NCBI RefSeq assembly: GCF_905475395.1
Contig: NC_058338.1
Coordinates: 77,573,435 to 77,637,434 of the forward strand
DNA length: 64,000 nt
Direction of reading: 5' to 3'
From: Chrysoperla carnea
Taxonomy: Eukaryota; Arthropoda; Insecta; Neuroptera; Chrysopidae
Of this stretch, positions 1 to 11,288 are shown one piece after another (positions within the stretch are counted from its first letter, which is position 1; each line of letters opens with the position of its first letter). A model generated the notes under the pieces. That model was not told the DNA's origin. It did no database searches and saw only the letters and a program-made list of their open reading frames with translations. Position numbers and translations under genes: made by a program.

Positions 1-177
1 ACCGTGCCACTTTGGAGTCTAGGGAAACTTTCTCAATAATAATAATAATAATAACAACAAAAGACCAATACAATGGTGCTTGTTTCGTCAAATAAACGAT
101 AAGTCAAAATAGACTAAAAAAAAGATGAAAAAGAATTTACAAGTGAAATTTACAATAATTTCAAAAAAAAAGACAAA

Positions 178-363
178 TTTTCGAATACGGAATCCTTAAC
201 TAGCACTTGAAACATAGCTAAGAACACTCTCCATTAAAATACTTTTCAAACGAAAGAAATAAAATCAAAATCAGTTCATTCTTTTAGGCGCTACAATGCC
301 ACAGACACACGCACATAGCGGTCAAACTTATAACACCCCTTTTTTTATTCGGGGGTTAAAAAT
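178..363 (+). repeat. Interspersed repeat, family R-ggtt, copy 1
   Basis: The stretch matches two other places in the window (about 3786-4028 and 32700-33022). All share the order: a 'cggaaccctaaactcgcact'-like block, 'aagaacactctccatta', a 'gctacaatgccacagacac' block and a final 'ggggttaaaaa'. The family resembles repeats spread through many insect genomes, often taken as a non-LTR 3' end or SINE-like unit. I cannot assign the class. No target duplication is visible. Confidence 0.6.
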
Positions 364-2039
364 CATTCAGGTTATACAAATATAAGTTTGTTAAAAAATC
401 TTTCAATTTAAAGGTTTTTGTTAACGTACAATATAAAAATAATTGGGCTTAAAATTGATCCTTGTGGAATAGAAAAATTTGGCAATGTTACTAGCTCTGA
501 TCGTTGATCTTCGAATGAGATAAATTGCCATCGGTCACTAAGATAGCTTTCACCACGGATACTCATTCTTTCCAGTTTGTGTAGTAAAATATCGTGGATA
601 AGTGACGTATTGTATCAAAAGCCTTTCTCAGATTGCCAATGGTGTACTTCTACTCACCAAGGGCTCTGACTAAGCACAGTCTCACCACTATAGGTACACT
701 TTTCGTGCAATCTAGAGATCAGTTTATGTTCTAATACTGATAATTAGTGATGTATCTAAAGTGATAAGAGTATCATATAATTCCAGTATGCATCGAAGCA
801 AGTTTTATTTAATTCTAGCGGTATGAGAATTATAATTTCATGTCCTAAGGTGTGACACTCCAGACACAATTTAAAATTTTAATAGAAAACAATATAATAT
901 CCATGGTAAAAACAAAACTGCTCATCTCTGACGTTTTCGATTGTAAAAAAACTGACTAATGTAAGAAATTCATTTCAACACGTAGGTATAATTTCAAATA
1001 TTAGAGCTTGAATATCTCGAAAACATGTCATTTTTTTTTTTAGTTGATGCCAATGATGACATATATTTTTTTTACGTTAATGTTTTAAATATTTAATTGT
1101 ATTGTAAACTTGATGTAGGTACAGCCATTTAGACGTTTTATTAAATAATTATTTTATTTTCTACAATAAATAAGTATATTCATTTAATAAATTTATAACA
1201 ACATTGATTTTTCGTTCAATTATTTTCCTGATTCACTTTTTAAAATAAAATTGATATAATAGGGAATATTCATGAAATTTAAATTTTAATGACTGGACAG
1301 TTCAACTAAAACATTATTTTAGTAATTCATATCTTTTTAATTACTTAAAATTAATTAATAAAAGTGAAAATTCTATTCTACGCATGACAGGCTTATGTGA
1401 AAGGGGCGTTTGAGACAACCCCTCTCGTGCTAACGAGCCCTTTTGATTAGGTGATAAATTTTGTTTTCTAAAAAAAAGTTTGCTAAAAATAAAAGCAAAT
1501 TTAAGTAATTATGGCGTAATAACTTGGAAAATAATCATAAAAATCTTTGAAGATATAGTAATAATATGGTGTTTTAGTTCTGTTTCTTAATACGTTGCAT
1601 CATAGCGGCATTGTACAAGTTTCGCTAAATAAAAATTCTTAATTTTTCCCTTGGTTATTATGGATTTAACGTAACACTCAAGTTAACTGTACATTTATTT
1701 TAATTTCTGTAAAAAATTGCCTTAAGCGCAATTATCAGCACCTTATTATGAGAATTTTTAAATCCGGTAAATGTTCCTTCTGGAATTGGTTATTTTTTTT
1801 AGCTATTTGAACTTCAATCATCGGCGGTTTTTTCTTATTCCAACTCAATAGAAATAAGCATTCCATATCAGTAGAAATGAGCATCAAATATAATAAAATT
1901 TGGTACGCACAGTCTGAACACGAAAAATTAAATTAAATTATTAAATTTCCTTGGGTAATTATAGTTTTTTTTATTCAGAAATTTACCTTCATAATAGTGC
2001 AGAAATTAGTCGAAATTTCATAAATAAAAAATATTTTAG
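364..2039. other. AT-rich stretch with no gene seen
   Basis: No zinc-finger codons, long ORF or clear element end is visible here. It ends in a good splice acceptor (tattttag) for the exon that follows, so it may be the last intron of a gene that starts left of the window, swollen by repeats such as the copy at 178-363. Confidence 0.5.
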
Positions 2040-2186
2040 GTCCACATAAGACAACATACAGGTGAACGTCCTTATTCAGGTTTGGAATGTAATCATCATT
2101 TTGTAGACACCTCAAATTATATCAAACATATGCGAGGGAAACATGGTATAACGAGTACGAGAAAAAAAGTCACAACCAATTGTTGA
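2040..2186 (+). CDS. Terminal exon of a ZAD zinc-finger gene (partial)
   Basis: The exon follows a tattttag acceptor and opens in phase 0 with VHIRQHTGERPYSG, the same start as the last exon of Z1 and Z3. It supplies the second half of one C2H2 finger, then a final finger with LECNHHF...SNYIKHMRGKHG, and ends TNC-stop after 48 residues. One thing is odd: the first zinc ligand of the final finger, Cys in every intact paralogue, is Gly here (ggt for tgt), so that finger should not fold. The upstream exons are not in the window. Either they lie to the left behind an intron over 2 kb, or this is a lone duplicated exon that is decaying. No expression evidence can be read from the sequence. Confidence 0.55.
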   Translation, partial: VHIRQHTGERPYSGLECNHHFVDTSNYIKHMRGKHGITSTRKKVTTNC

Positions 2187-3654
2187 AAAGAATATATCAG
2201 AAACTAATTAAAATTATTTATGCATTCTTATTTCCAATACTAAGAATGTATTAATTAATTTAATCAATCTCTCAATTTCTGCGTGGTTTAAGCAATGCGA
2301 GAGTGACATAATTCAAGCGGAACGAGAATCATTCAATGCGTAAGGTTTGGTTTATCTTTTTTGATAGTTGCGGTTAGACGAGTTTGAATTATACAATGAG
2401 AAGTTTGCAGAGCCTCATTTAGCATCTTATCACATATGGTAAAAAAAAAACGTGGTGAGTTAAGAAAAAATATTTCACCTGCACAAAAAATGATTTAAAA
2501 ATTTTTATCTTATCATAATACCTTTGTATTGAATTTTTAAAATAAAAATTTTTATCAAACATTTTCTATGTATCAGTTTTATTTTAACTATTATCCTATT
2601 CTTTAAAAATTATTATGATTTCAAAATTGGAATTTTACATTTAATTAAATATTGAATTTTAAACAAATAGAAAGAAGCTAAAAAATTTCACGATAAATAT
2701 TTTGGGCAGAGATGCTTATATCATCTTAGCCACCATTTTTGTTAAAATATGACTCATTTTTCCATGTGATATCGCCTCTTTTACTATACAGGCAATAATT
2801 ATACGTACCTATGCATATGTCGCAGCCAACCAAATTTAATTAGACGTTTAATTAACAGCCTAGTCTTTTTACTGAACGGCAGTGTTCAGCTTGCGGCGCC
2901 TGAATTATCGTCAGTTATTCAAACAAACAGCTAGGCAAATGAGTTGGATGAATAACGTCGAATTAAATTCAAGCACTTTTATCAGTTGAACGTATTCAAA
3001 ATGAATGAGGACAATAAAACAAGATATATTTTGTTTAGATGAATTTATTAAATAGATAGCGATTATACAATAAAGGTCACTTATTTCTTCTAATATTAAT
3101 TATTCCATTCAAATTCCAACACCTTCGATTACATATTTATTGCCACCGAGTATACTCGTTAAAGTTGGCCGAGATAAAGCACTCACATATTTTAAAAACT
3201 GTCATTGGGCAAACTAACTTATATAAATTAGGCAAACTAGTACTACGGAGAAAACTAAGAAAGAGAGGTGGGGCAAATAGCTCCGAGGAATTATAAGCAA
3301 GTTTCTACGTGGAGGAGGCATTGAGGGTTTATGAACTTCGAAGAAAGGTTTCAAGTAGTGTCATCATTTTAGCAAGCCAGGATTATAATGTGCTTTATTG
3401 AACATGTATTGGTCGTTAGCACGCAGTTAATTGTTTAGTAATAATTTGCACCTCGAAAAGAGTGAAAAGCAAAACGGAAACGAAAAAGATAAATGGTAAC
3501 AACCCAGAAGACTCAGCAAATAGAATGAACAAAATTATATTAGATGGAAATAGAAAATCCAGAACAGGAAACCTTATTAAGGAGGACAAAGAATCTTCAT
3601 GGACCGCAGAGTCAATGGTCTATCTCGACAAATGTTTAAGGTACGGAACCCAAC
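2187..3654. other. Intergenic, repeat-derived
   Basis: No gene is visible. About 2815-2990 resembles 53215-53350 (shared 'taacagcctag', 'ttaattag', 'gaacggc' and 'gttca' blocks), which suggests an old dispersed element. A short open frame at 3462-3701 has no recognisable domain and runs into the hairpin that follows. Confidence 0.4.
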
Positions 3655-3765
3655 GTATCTCATCGTCACAAAATTTGTACGGTTTTTACCATTCTAATTA
3701 ATATTACTATAACATATATCACTTAGAATGGTAAAACCTGTGCAAATTTTGTGACGCAGAGATAC
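3655..3765. repeat. Imperfect hairpin, arms about 43 bp
   Basis: Bases 3655-3697 and 3723-3765 are inverted copies with a 25-base spacer: 'gtatctcatcgtcacaaaat' on the left, and 'attttgtgacgcagagatac' as its reverse complement on the right. The arms carry a few mismatches. It directly precedes a copy of the R-ggtt repeat and may be its folded end. Confidence 0.7.
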
Positions 3766-3785
3766 CTGAACGTAATTTTTTCATT

Positions 3786-4028
3786 ATAACTCTCTCAAAA
3801 CGGAACCGATTTTGAAGATCGTCGTCTCTTTTTTAGTTGTTTCGGGTACGAAACCCTAAACTCGCATTGAAACATAGTTAAGAATACTCTCCATTAATCA
3901 AAATCGTTTAATCTGTTTACGAGCTACAATGCCACAGACACACAGACATCCATAGTGATCGAACTTTACCATTCAACCAAAAAACTTCACCAAAAAACAT
4001 CCTTCTTTTGGTTCGGGAATGAAAAATA
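3786..4028 (+). repeat. Interspersed repeat, family R-ggtt, copy 2
   Basis: Same block order as the copy at 178-363 ('gggtacgaaaccctaaactc', 'agaatactctccatta', 'gctacaatgccacagacaca'), with a longer tail. It lies downstream of Z1. Confidence 0.6.
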
Positions 4029-4462
4029 TGTTTTTACTGATAATACCAAAATTATCACATTCGAACAAACTAGTTATATTTTTGAAAAAATTTTCTATAT
4101 TAAAAAAGTAAGTTACTTTTAATTAAAAAAAAAAATTGTATTCTTAAAAACTTGGTCCTTTTTTCAGCTACATGATCTTCAACATTATTACTCATAGACC
4201 CACAAGCCCATGCTGAAATTCGGGTGAAAAGACCCACCAGGAATCATGTTGAAAAAGATGCTCCTATATGTAAAAGTAACTTTAAGCACCATGGCGTTAA
4301 TTTTGCATGGTACAGGTGAAAATATGAATGTCACACCCCTTGGTGTCTCACTTCTGCACCAGCAAATATGTGCAGCGTTGCTGGTTCTAGACCGTACGAA
4401 TGAAATTAATTTGGAAATATCAATCAATGAATAGTGTTGGAACCAAGAATGCATATTTGATT

Positions 4463-7400
4463 TTAAACCATTTCCATTTTATTCTTCTCAACAATCGGTG
4501 GTGGATTTTTTCTCGTACTCATTACACCATGTTTCCCTCGCATATGTTTGATATAATTGGAATCGTTTGCAAAATGATGATTACATTCTAAACATGAGTA
4601 GGGACGTTCGCCTGTGTGTTGCCTGATATGTACCTAAAATATTCAATTTCATTTTATTTGCAGGATGATTTTTGAGATGTTTTATGAAATCTATAAGAAA
4701 ATTGAATTGTTTTATAAGAGGAATAACCTTTAAAAGTGGTTTTGTTCGAAATCGTTTATGACAATATTCACATTCGAAAGCCAAAACACCAGTATGAACA
4801 GAAGAATGTCGAGATAAAGTTTCCTTTCTTGTAAATCGTTTTCCGCATATTTCGCACGAATGTGGTTTTTCATCACTGTGCACTTGTAAATGAACTTTTA
4901 GTATACGTCGAGTTTTAAACGATCGTTGACATTGATCACAAGTAAATGGTTTTATATCTGAGTGTACTGTATTTAAATGACCTTGTAATTGAGTACGTGT
5001 TGAAAACATTTTTCCACATTGATCACAATTAAAATCTCGTTTACCTATTACAATAATTTTATAAATTAATAAATGGGAATAGTAATATTTTTAATAAAAA
5101 TTTTAAAATTAGAAAAACTCATTTATTTTGTAATAATATCTAATCACGCTACGCATAACACAACTGCAGCTATTATTGGAACTAATATGGAATGGAATTG
5201 GTTTATTCCTTAACGCGGTTTGCGGAGGTGAGTGAACTGGCAGAAATCGTCACGTAAGCATGTGATTTTTGCTATGTGTGTGTGCGTGCAATATCCAGCA
5301 GAGTACAAACAGGACAAATGAACTTGTTGTAAGTGTTGTGTGTTTGTGTGAGCGCGAGTGTTAAGATTAAACACTCCCTCCCTCTGTCTTTTTTTATTAT
5401 AAAATCTTAATACATAATTGCTCTAACCCGAAAAAGTTAATTGCTATTTGTGTTTTTATATACTTTACTCGAGATAGTTTATTTTTTATTATAATTAAGT
5501 TGCAATTATGTACAAATACAGTGCAACCTCGGTATAACAAATCGGAAGGGAACAAGTAAATATTCGTTATATCAATTAATTCGTTAAACTGAGTTTTGTT
5601 ATATTGAAGTTAGGAGGTTGGTCTAAAATTTGATATAAAGGGGTAATTAATGTTGTTTCGCGACTGACAAGGAACATTTTTTACGTTTCTGAGCCATTGC
5701 AACTTGAATCTTTGCAATAGTGACGAGAAGCAGTGTTTACATTACTTTCCATTAAACAACAATGATTGTTTTACGAAAAAAACGTATCGGAATCTGTCGC
5801 AACATTAATTACATACTATGGGATTAAGGCTCATATATTGGTAGAAACGTAATATAAAGGTTTTGAGTTTACAAAATTCGTTAATTAGAGGTATTTCCCC
5901 TTTTTTTGATAGTTAAAATTTGTTATAAAGATTGTTCGCAATGTAATGGTATTGAATTTTACATTGACTCTTATGGACAATTCAAGGAGATTATGAAGAA
6001 TTTGTTAAATCGAAAAAGTCGTTATATTGAGGTAGGTTATATTAAGGTTGCACTGCATACAGATTTAGAAGAGTAAGTTAATTAAATTGTATGTAAGTAT
6101 TAATTTACAATTCTATTGTCATGTATATAATTAGCATAGTTAATTTTCTCAAAATAAATACCTAAATGTACTGTTTTCTGATGATATAATAAACTTGACG
6201 TGGTGGCTAATTTCTTTTTACATATATCACATTCATATTTCTGTCTTAAATCTGGTTGATGTAATCGTAAATGCCTTTGTAAATTATCCGCAGTTTTAAG
6301 ATTTTTCCCACATTTTGGACATGTATAGTTCTTTTCATCGGAATGACTTCGTAAATGTAATCTTAATAGATATGGTTGATAAAAATATCGTGAACATATA
6401 TCACACCTAAAAAAAGTTAAAATATCTTCAATAGACTTTATATTTTGTGCAAATTTCCATACATTAGATAGTTTTCTATAAATTTTGTGGTAGTTTTGGA
6501 TTCTTCCTATTATTCTTCTTCTTAAGGATGTCCGAGCACCAAAGCAATTTTAAATAAAAAGCTTGATTTTTTTATATGAAGTTGGACTAAGTCTAAATCA
6601 ATTCTGAAAATTTTAGGTGGGGGTTGTCCGATTATTTAAATAATCAAATAACTTCCAAAATAGGCATATTTAACATCGGTTTTATGATAAAACGGTAAAT
6701 GGATGATAAATTTTTATAGATTTCTCCAAAACTAGTCGGTAGAAATTAATAAATTATTGAAAACAAAAAAAACCCGTTGTGCCCGACTAATTAATGAAGT
6801 ATGACCACGGTAGTGGGAACACATATTTAAAAAAATATATATATATTTTAATTTTTTTGGTGAATTATGTATAACTTGATAATATAAGACGAAAAGTAAG
6901 AATAAAAATTTTCAATATCTGGAATAATTTTCAAAATATCGAAAGTTTAAAGTCCATATTTTAAAAACCAAAGCAGGTATTGAAAAATTTTAATCTTATT
7001 TTTCGTCTACATTCATGAATTGATAACAAAATTCATCATCAAAGTTGAAAATATGGTATAAATAATTTCAACCGTAAATCTAAAATTGCCTTGGTGCTCG
7101 TACTACCTTAAAAACTTCCAATTTTGCGGCGTTTACTTAAAATGTTTTTTTATAACGAGGAGTGTACGAAAATAACGTAACAGCGGATATTTTTATTTTT
7201 GAACGCAAAAAAGGAAAGAAAATAGAACTTACTTAAAATTATATCTATTTCTATGTTTCCCTACATGTTTTCTGAAAGTAGTATATAAATCGTAAGTCTT
7301 AGAACATTCATTGCAACTATAAATTGGTTTTTGTTTATGATCATCGGTGAAATGTTTTCGTAAATTTTCTACAGAAGGACATTCAATTCCACATACTACG

Positions 7401-9329
7401 CATTTCCATTTGTAAGTTTTCCATTCTAAAAAAAAAAAAAAAAAAAAAAACATAAAAATAATGAGAAACACAATTAACATCATACGATCATATACCTTAT
7501 TAGACTTACACGTGTTTTGGCGAACAAAGTAAGTTTGCTAATGTAGCCCAAATTTTTTTTAAATACTTATTTTGTCTTAAAATTGTCATATTGTCGATAG
7601 ATTTTGCCGCTTAATACGAATTCGATTTCAGATTACACAAATTCTGTCACGTATTTCAAAAATCGTGCCAGTTTTAATCCGAAATTCCATTTTTTGTTAC
7701 AAAAACGAAAAACTAAGTACAATTATCGTACAAACTGTTATCTAGGAGGTATTTTTGGTCACTGATTACGAATTTGAACTGGCACAAACACGACGCAACC
7801 TAAGTATTTATTATCTAAACTTTGCTCTAGAAATATTTTTGGTTGCTGCCCGTGTAATCTGGCATTGGGTTCGTAATCAGCGAACAAAAATACGCCTTAG
7901 AGCACAATTTGGACGATAAGTACTTAGTTTTCGGTTTATGTGCCCAAAAAATGAAATTATTTACCAAAAATGGCACGACTTTCGAAATACGTGACAGAAT
8001 CCGTTAATCTGACATCAGATTCGTAATCAGCAATCAAAAACACCTCCTTGATAACAGTTTAAATGATAAATGCTTAGTTTTCCGTTTTTGTAACAAAAAG
8101 TTTGATTTCGGGTTAAAAATTTTACGATTTTTGAAATACGTGGCAGAATTTGTGTAATCTGACATCGAATTCGTATTTAGCGGCCAAAAATACCTACAAG
8201 ATGACAATTTTAAATAAAAATAAGCATTTCAAAAAAATTTGGACTACATATGCCCCCCGCTGGGCCCCTATGCCCCTTTATTACAAGGTCAAGTTGGGTG
8301 AATGTTCCTTGGGGTCCTATAAAGACGTTACAAAAAGTTTCATTAAAATCGGTGCTGTTTCCCAACTATTCCTAAGCATCTCGGCTAATTAGTTGTACTA
8401 ATATTAAGCAAAAAGGTATTTAAGTCTAGAATGAAACTATCTGAAAGGTATCTTAGGTGAAAACTACATTAAGTATTCTGAGAATCAAACTTAAAATACT
8501 TTGTTCGCTCAAACACACCCAATAATTGTTTAAACTATTTATATAATGCACTCAATCAATCAGTTAAAATATAAATAAAATACCATCTTTAATGCGTTGA
8601 ATTAAAGCGGTTCGTTTTGCTTTTCGCTTCACAACTTCTGGATCTAACACTGAGGATTTTTTTAAACCTACAAAAATTTAATTCTTTATTTAATTTCAGT
8701 GTTTATATCAAAATGATTGAATATGTATCATACGTTTTCTTCGACCACGTTTTGAATGTATTTTCTCTGTTTTCTCTTCTACTTTTACACGAGAATCCTA
8801 AAAAACCATTCTGAATTAAAATGCCTCAAATTTAATAATATGTTTCAACTTACATTATTTAATTCGGTAGCTTTAGATGTTTGAAAACTTTTTTCATCTT
8901 TAACTAAAATAGAAATAAAATATTAATATCGGAAATGGATATATCAAATAATATTTAATACAAACCTTCTTCCTTTACCGAAACATCATCATCGTCAAAA
9001 TCATTCAGTACTGTTTCAACATATTGATATGAATCATTATCTGCTTCAGGTAATTCCACTTTTAAGTCGATTGTTTTCTCTGCAATTGCTTCTAATAAAC
9101 ATTGTTGCGCTTTCTTTACAAGTTCCTGAAATTCATACGTAGACCCAACTTTGTCACAGCACAATAAACAAACATTGTTGGGTAGTTGTGTGTTATCAAA
9201 ATTTAAATTTAAGCATTGTTGTATTTTTGTTTCTAAGTTTAATTGAATCGCTTCTTCTTTTTTAATATTTATTAATTCATTTGTTAATTTCCATTCAGCA
9301 CAAAGTCTACATTGTAAATAAGCACTCAT
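4463..9329 (-). CDS. Z1: ZAD-C2H2 zinc-finger protein, 495 aa, 8 exons
   Basis: Exons (5' to 3'): 9329-8966, 8903-8854, 8797-8734, 8667-8584, 7425-7233, 6406-6162, 5044-4728, 4633-4463; total 1488 nt, all GT/AG, in frame to TAA. Residues 1-80 are the ZAD with ligands C7, C10, C54 and C57; this domain mediates dimerisation in known family members. An acidic stretch and a basic RGRRKR stretch (likely nuclear signal) follow. From about residue 188 there are ten C2H2 fingers: two in exon 5, three in exon 6, three and a half in exon 7, and the rest in exon 8, where the intron splits finger 9. It should be a sequence-specific nuclear DNA-binding protein; targets are unknown. Introns 4, 5 and 6 are filled by a fold-back repeat, a TIR element and a pogo-like remnant. 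Closest relatives here are Z2 and Z3. Confidence 0.9.
5519..6055 (-). mobile_element. Internally deleted pogo/Tigger-like DNA transposon
   Basis: The ends are inverted: CAGTGCAACCT at the left and AGGTTGCACTG at the right, each followed inward by a 'tataac'-type motif typical of Tigger/pogo ends. On the minus strand an ATG at 5697 opens MAQKRKKCSLSVAKQH and then stops, which resembles the N-terminal start of a CENP-B/Tigger-type DNA-binding region. A TA precedes the left end; a clean TA is not seen right at the other end. It lies in intron 6 of Z1. Confidence 0.65.
6532..7110. mobile_element. Non-autonomous TIR element (TTAAGG ends)
   Basis: The left end 'ttaaggatgtccgagcacca' and the right end, whose reverse complement begins 'taaggtagtacgagcacc', are inverted repeats of about 35 bp. 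The inside has no coding potential. A related half end lies at about 19454, and a more diverged element with TTTAAGG ends lies at 12902-13375. It occupies most of intron 5 of Z1. Confidence 0.7.
7540..8260. repeat. Fold-back element with satellite-like inner units
   Basis: The outer ends (about 7540-7596 and 8199-8260) are inverted copies sharing 'ttaaaattgtcat'. Inside, a unit of about 150-170 bp containing 'cgtaatcag', 'tacttagtttt' and 'gaaatacgtgacagaat' occurs about twice in direct order (from 7855 and 8009) and once inverted (about 7600-7760). It fills much of intron 4 of Z1. The short frame at 8150-8392 is internal to it and not a gene. Confidence 0.65.
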
Positions 9330-9660
9330 ACTTTAAATTATTTATTTATGAAGTTTTAAAAGTCAAATTTTGATTGACTATCAGCTTGCAGAACTCTACA
9401 ATCATGTCTGCTCAGGTAGAATACAATTCCACAGACTTAAAAAAAATTTTCTTTTTTATTATTTAACTATCATTGATGTTCTAAGGCTGAAATAAAAACC
9501 AATTTTAAAATTCTAAATCTTCATATTTTGTGGATTATTTACACATCCAAGATGAAAAAAACTTAGCCCATCGATAATCATACTTAATATATCGATTGCA
9601 ACACAGACTTGCATTAAATATAGACTGATGATAAGAGTACATACTGTAATATATTTATAC

Positions 9661-10372
9661 TGGGATCTGACATATGGGCAGGACTAAAAAAAACATGGCC
9701 GACAAAAAGTGACAAATTTTAGAAGAAGAATGATTAATATTAATTCAAGAAGAGAATGATTAATATTAATGAAATTTGTAGTTGGGGGTAAACAAAACCG
9801 AGTAATCGTAATTTTATTGAAGGTGAAAGACTTTAGAAAGCAGGTCATGTGATTAAATGTGGAAAAAATCAAGTCGAAAGTGAGGAGAATATGCTCAGTT
9901 TAACGTCATACTGTTTACAAACAACTAATTTAAATATCTCTTCAAGTATTCTTGATGTCAAAACACAATAATCTTTTTAGATTTAAACATATTAGTTGAT
10001 AAAACATAATCATTTTTTTTCTGCCATAATTTTAAGACATCAACTTTCTCAAACTTACCAAAATAATTTTCAATTTTCGTGTAATATTTGCCTCCTTGAG
10101 GCAAATTATGAAAACTCAGATCTGTATTCGTCTTGGAACGACTTGGGCAATTCTTCACACAACACTTTACTCTTCTCGTGCTTTTAAATTGAGGTAAATA
10201 CTTTCCAGACATCATTATTTAATTTTTTTTATCAATTATTTATTATTGTTGTAATTATAACTTGCAAAAAGTAGTAACTCCAAACTTTTCAATGATCAAC
10301 ACTAAAAGCTGTAACTTGAAATTAGTTTCTACTTTGAAAACCAGATGTCATGCCTCCTTTTGTCAGATCCCA
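9661..10372 (-). mobile_element. THAP-encoding DNA transposon remnant (P-element-like)
   Basis: A perfect 12-bp inverted repeat, TGGGATCTGACA / TGTCAGATCCCA, bounds the unit. On the minus strand 10215-9958 opens MMSGKYLP and carries a THAP-type C2CH start (CCVKNCPSRS, then LSFHNLP, later KLWQKK), the DNA-binding module of P-element transposases and THAP proteins. The frame ends after 85 residues, so only an N-terminal piece remains. No matching 8-bp target duplication is evident. It lies just upstream of Z1. Confidence 0.65.
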
Positions 10373-11288
10373 ATAGCCGTTTAAAAACTACACACAATAA
10401 TTTTTGTTTACCATTTTTTCCCTTTAAGACGCTTGTCTCCTTATCGTAAAAAAATTTTTGGTTTAATTGCACGATAAGAGTGTACATAACATGCTTGTTA
10501 TCAAATAATGTGTGATTTTTAACCATTTTAACATTATAATATCACACGCAACTTTAGCTCATGCATTATATTGTGTAACAAATGCTGTTTACAATTTTGT
10601 TAACAAACATAACTCTCTTCAACGACCAATACTCAAACTATAGTAATTTCTGTTCAACAATAAAATTGATTAATTTTGCATTATTATATCTCAACAATGA
10701 CACGGTTAATAATTTTGATTTTTTAAACTCAGAATAAATACATGCTCAGTTAGTTTTTTGAAAATATCTGAAGGTTAATTTTTTTTTCTCGAATTAAAAA
10801 ACTTGTTAAAAGCACAACCTGTCTCAGGCTCTCCATTTTAATTATCCAAACTTTAATTAAATTTATCTAGAGAGACGGTCAATCGACTTTGAACTTTTAT
10901 GGTAATTGTATTATATGCTTAGTAAGCACATACAAACAAATTAGAATTCCGACACTATGCCCATAGCGGGACGACAACTTTAATATTTTTAGGGATGTTT
11001 TAATATTTTTGTAATGGAAAAATCGAAAAGTCTATCAATTGGATTAAATTGTCAATGAGGTTTAATTCGTTTTTGGTTATTTAAAATCGGTTTAAATTAT
11101 TTTGTAAATAAGGAATAAGAAATAAAAACAATTATTAAGACGCATTATTTTTAGTTTTATTAATTTAAGTTTTTAATCGTTAAACATTAAATAAAAATTT
11201 AAAAACGGATTTATTACAATTAAATTGAATATACTTAATACGAAAAACACAATGAAGGCCACATATGCGTAAATAAATTTTCCAATTT
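10373..11288. other. Intergenic, no gene seen
   Basis: AT-rich spacer between the THAP element and the 3' end of Z2. The small frame at 10329-10526 overlaps the end of the transposon and has no domain. An 'aataaa' lies close to the Z2 stop on its transcribed strand, as expected for a polyadenylation region. Confidence 0.4.

Noticed and set aside
4188-4591. Overlapping short frames on both strands (4188-4454, 4246-4434, 4400-4591)
   Set aside because: Low-complexity or antisense to the Z1 terminal exon; no recognisable domain.
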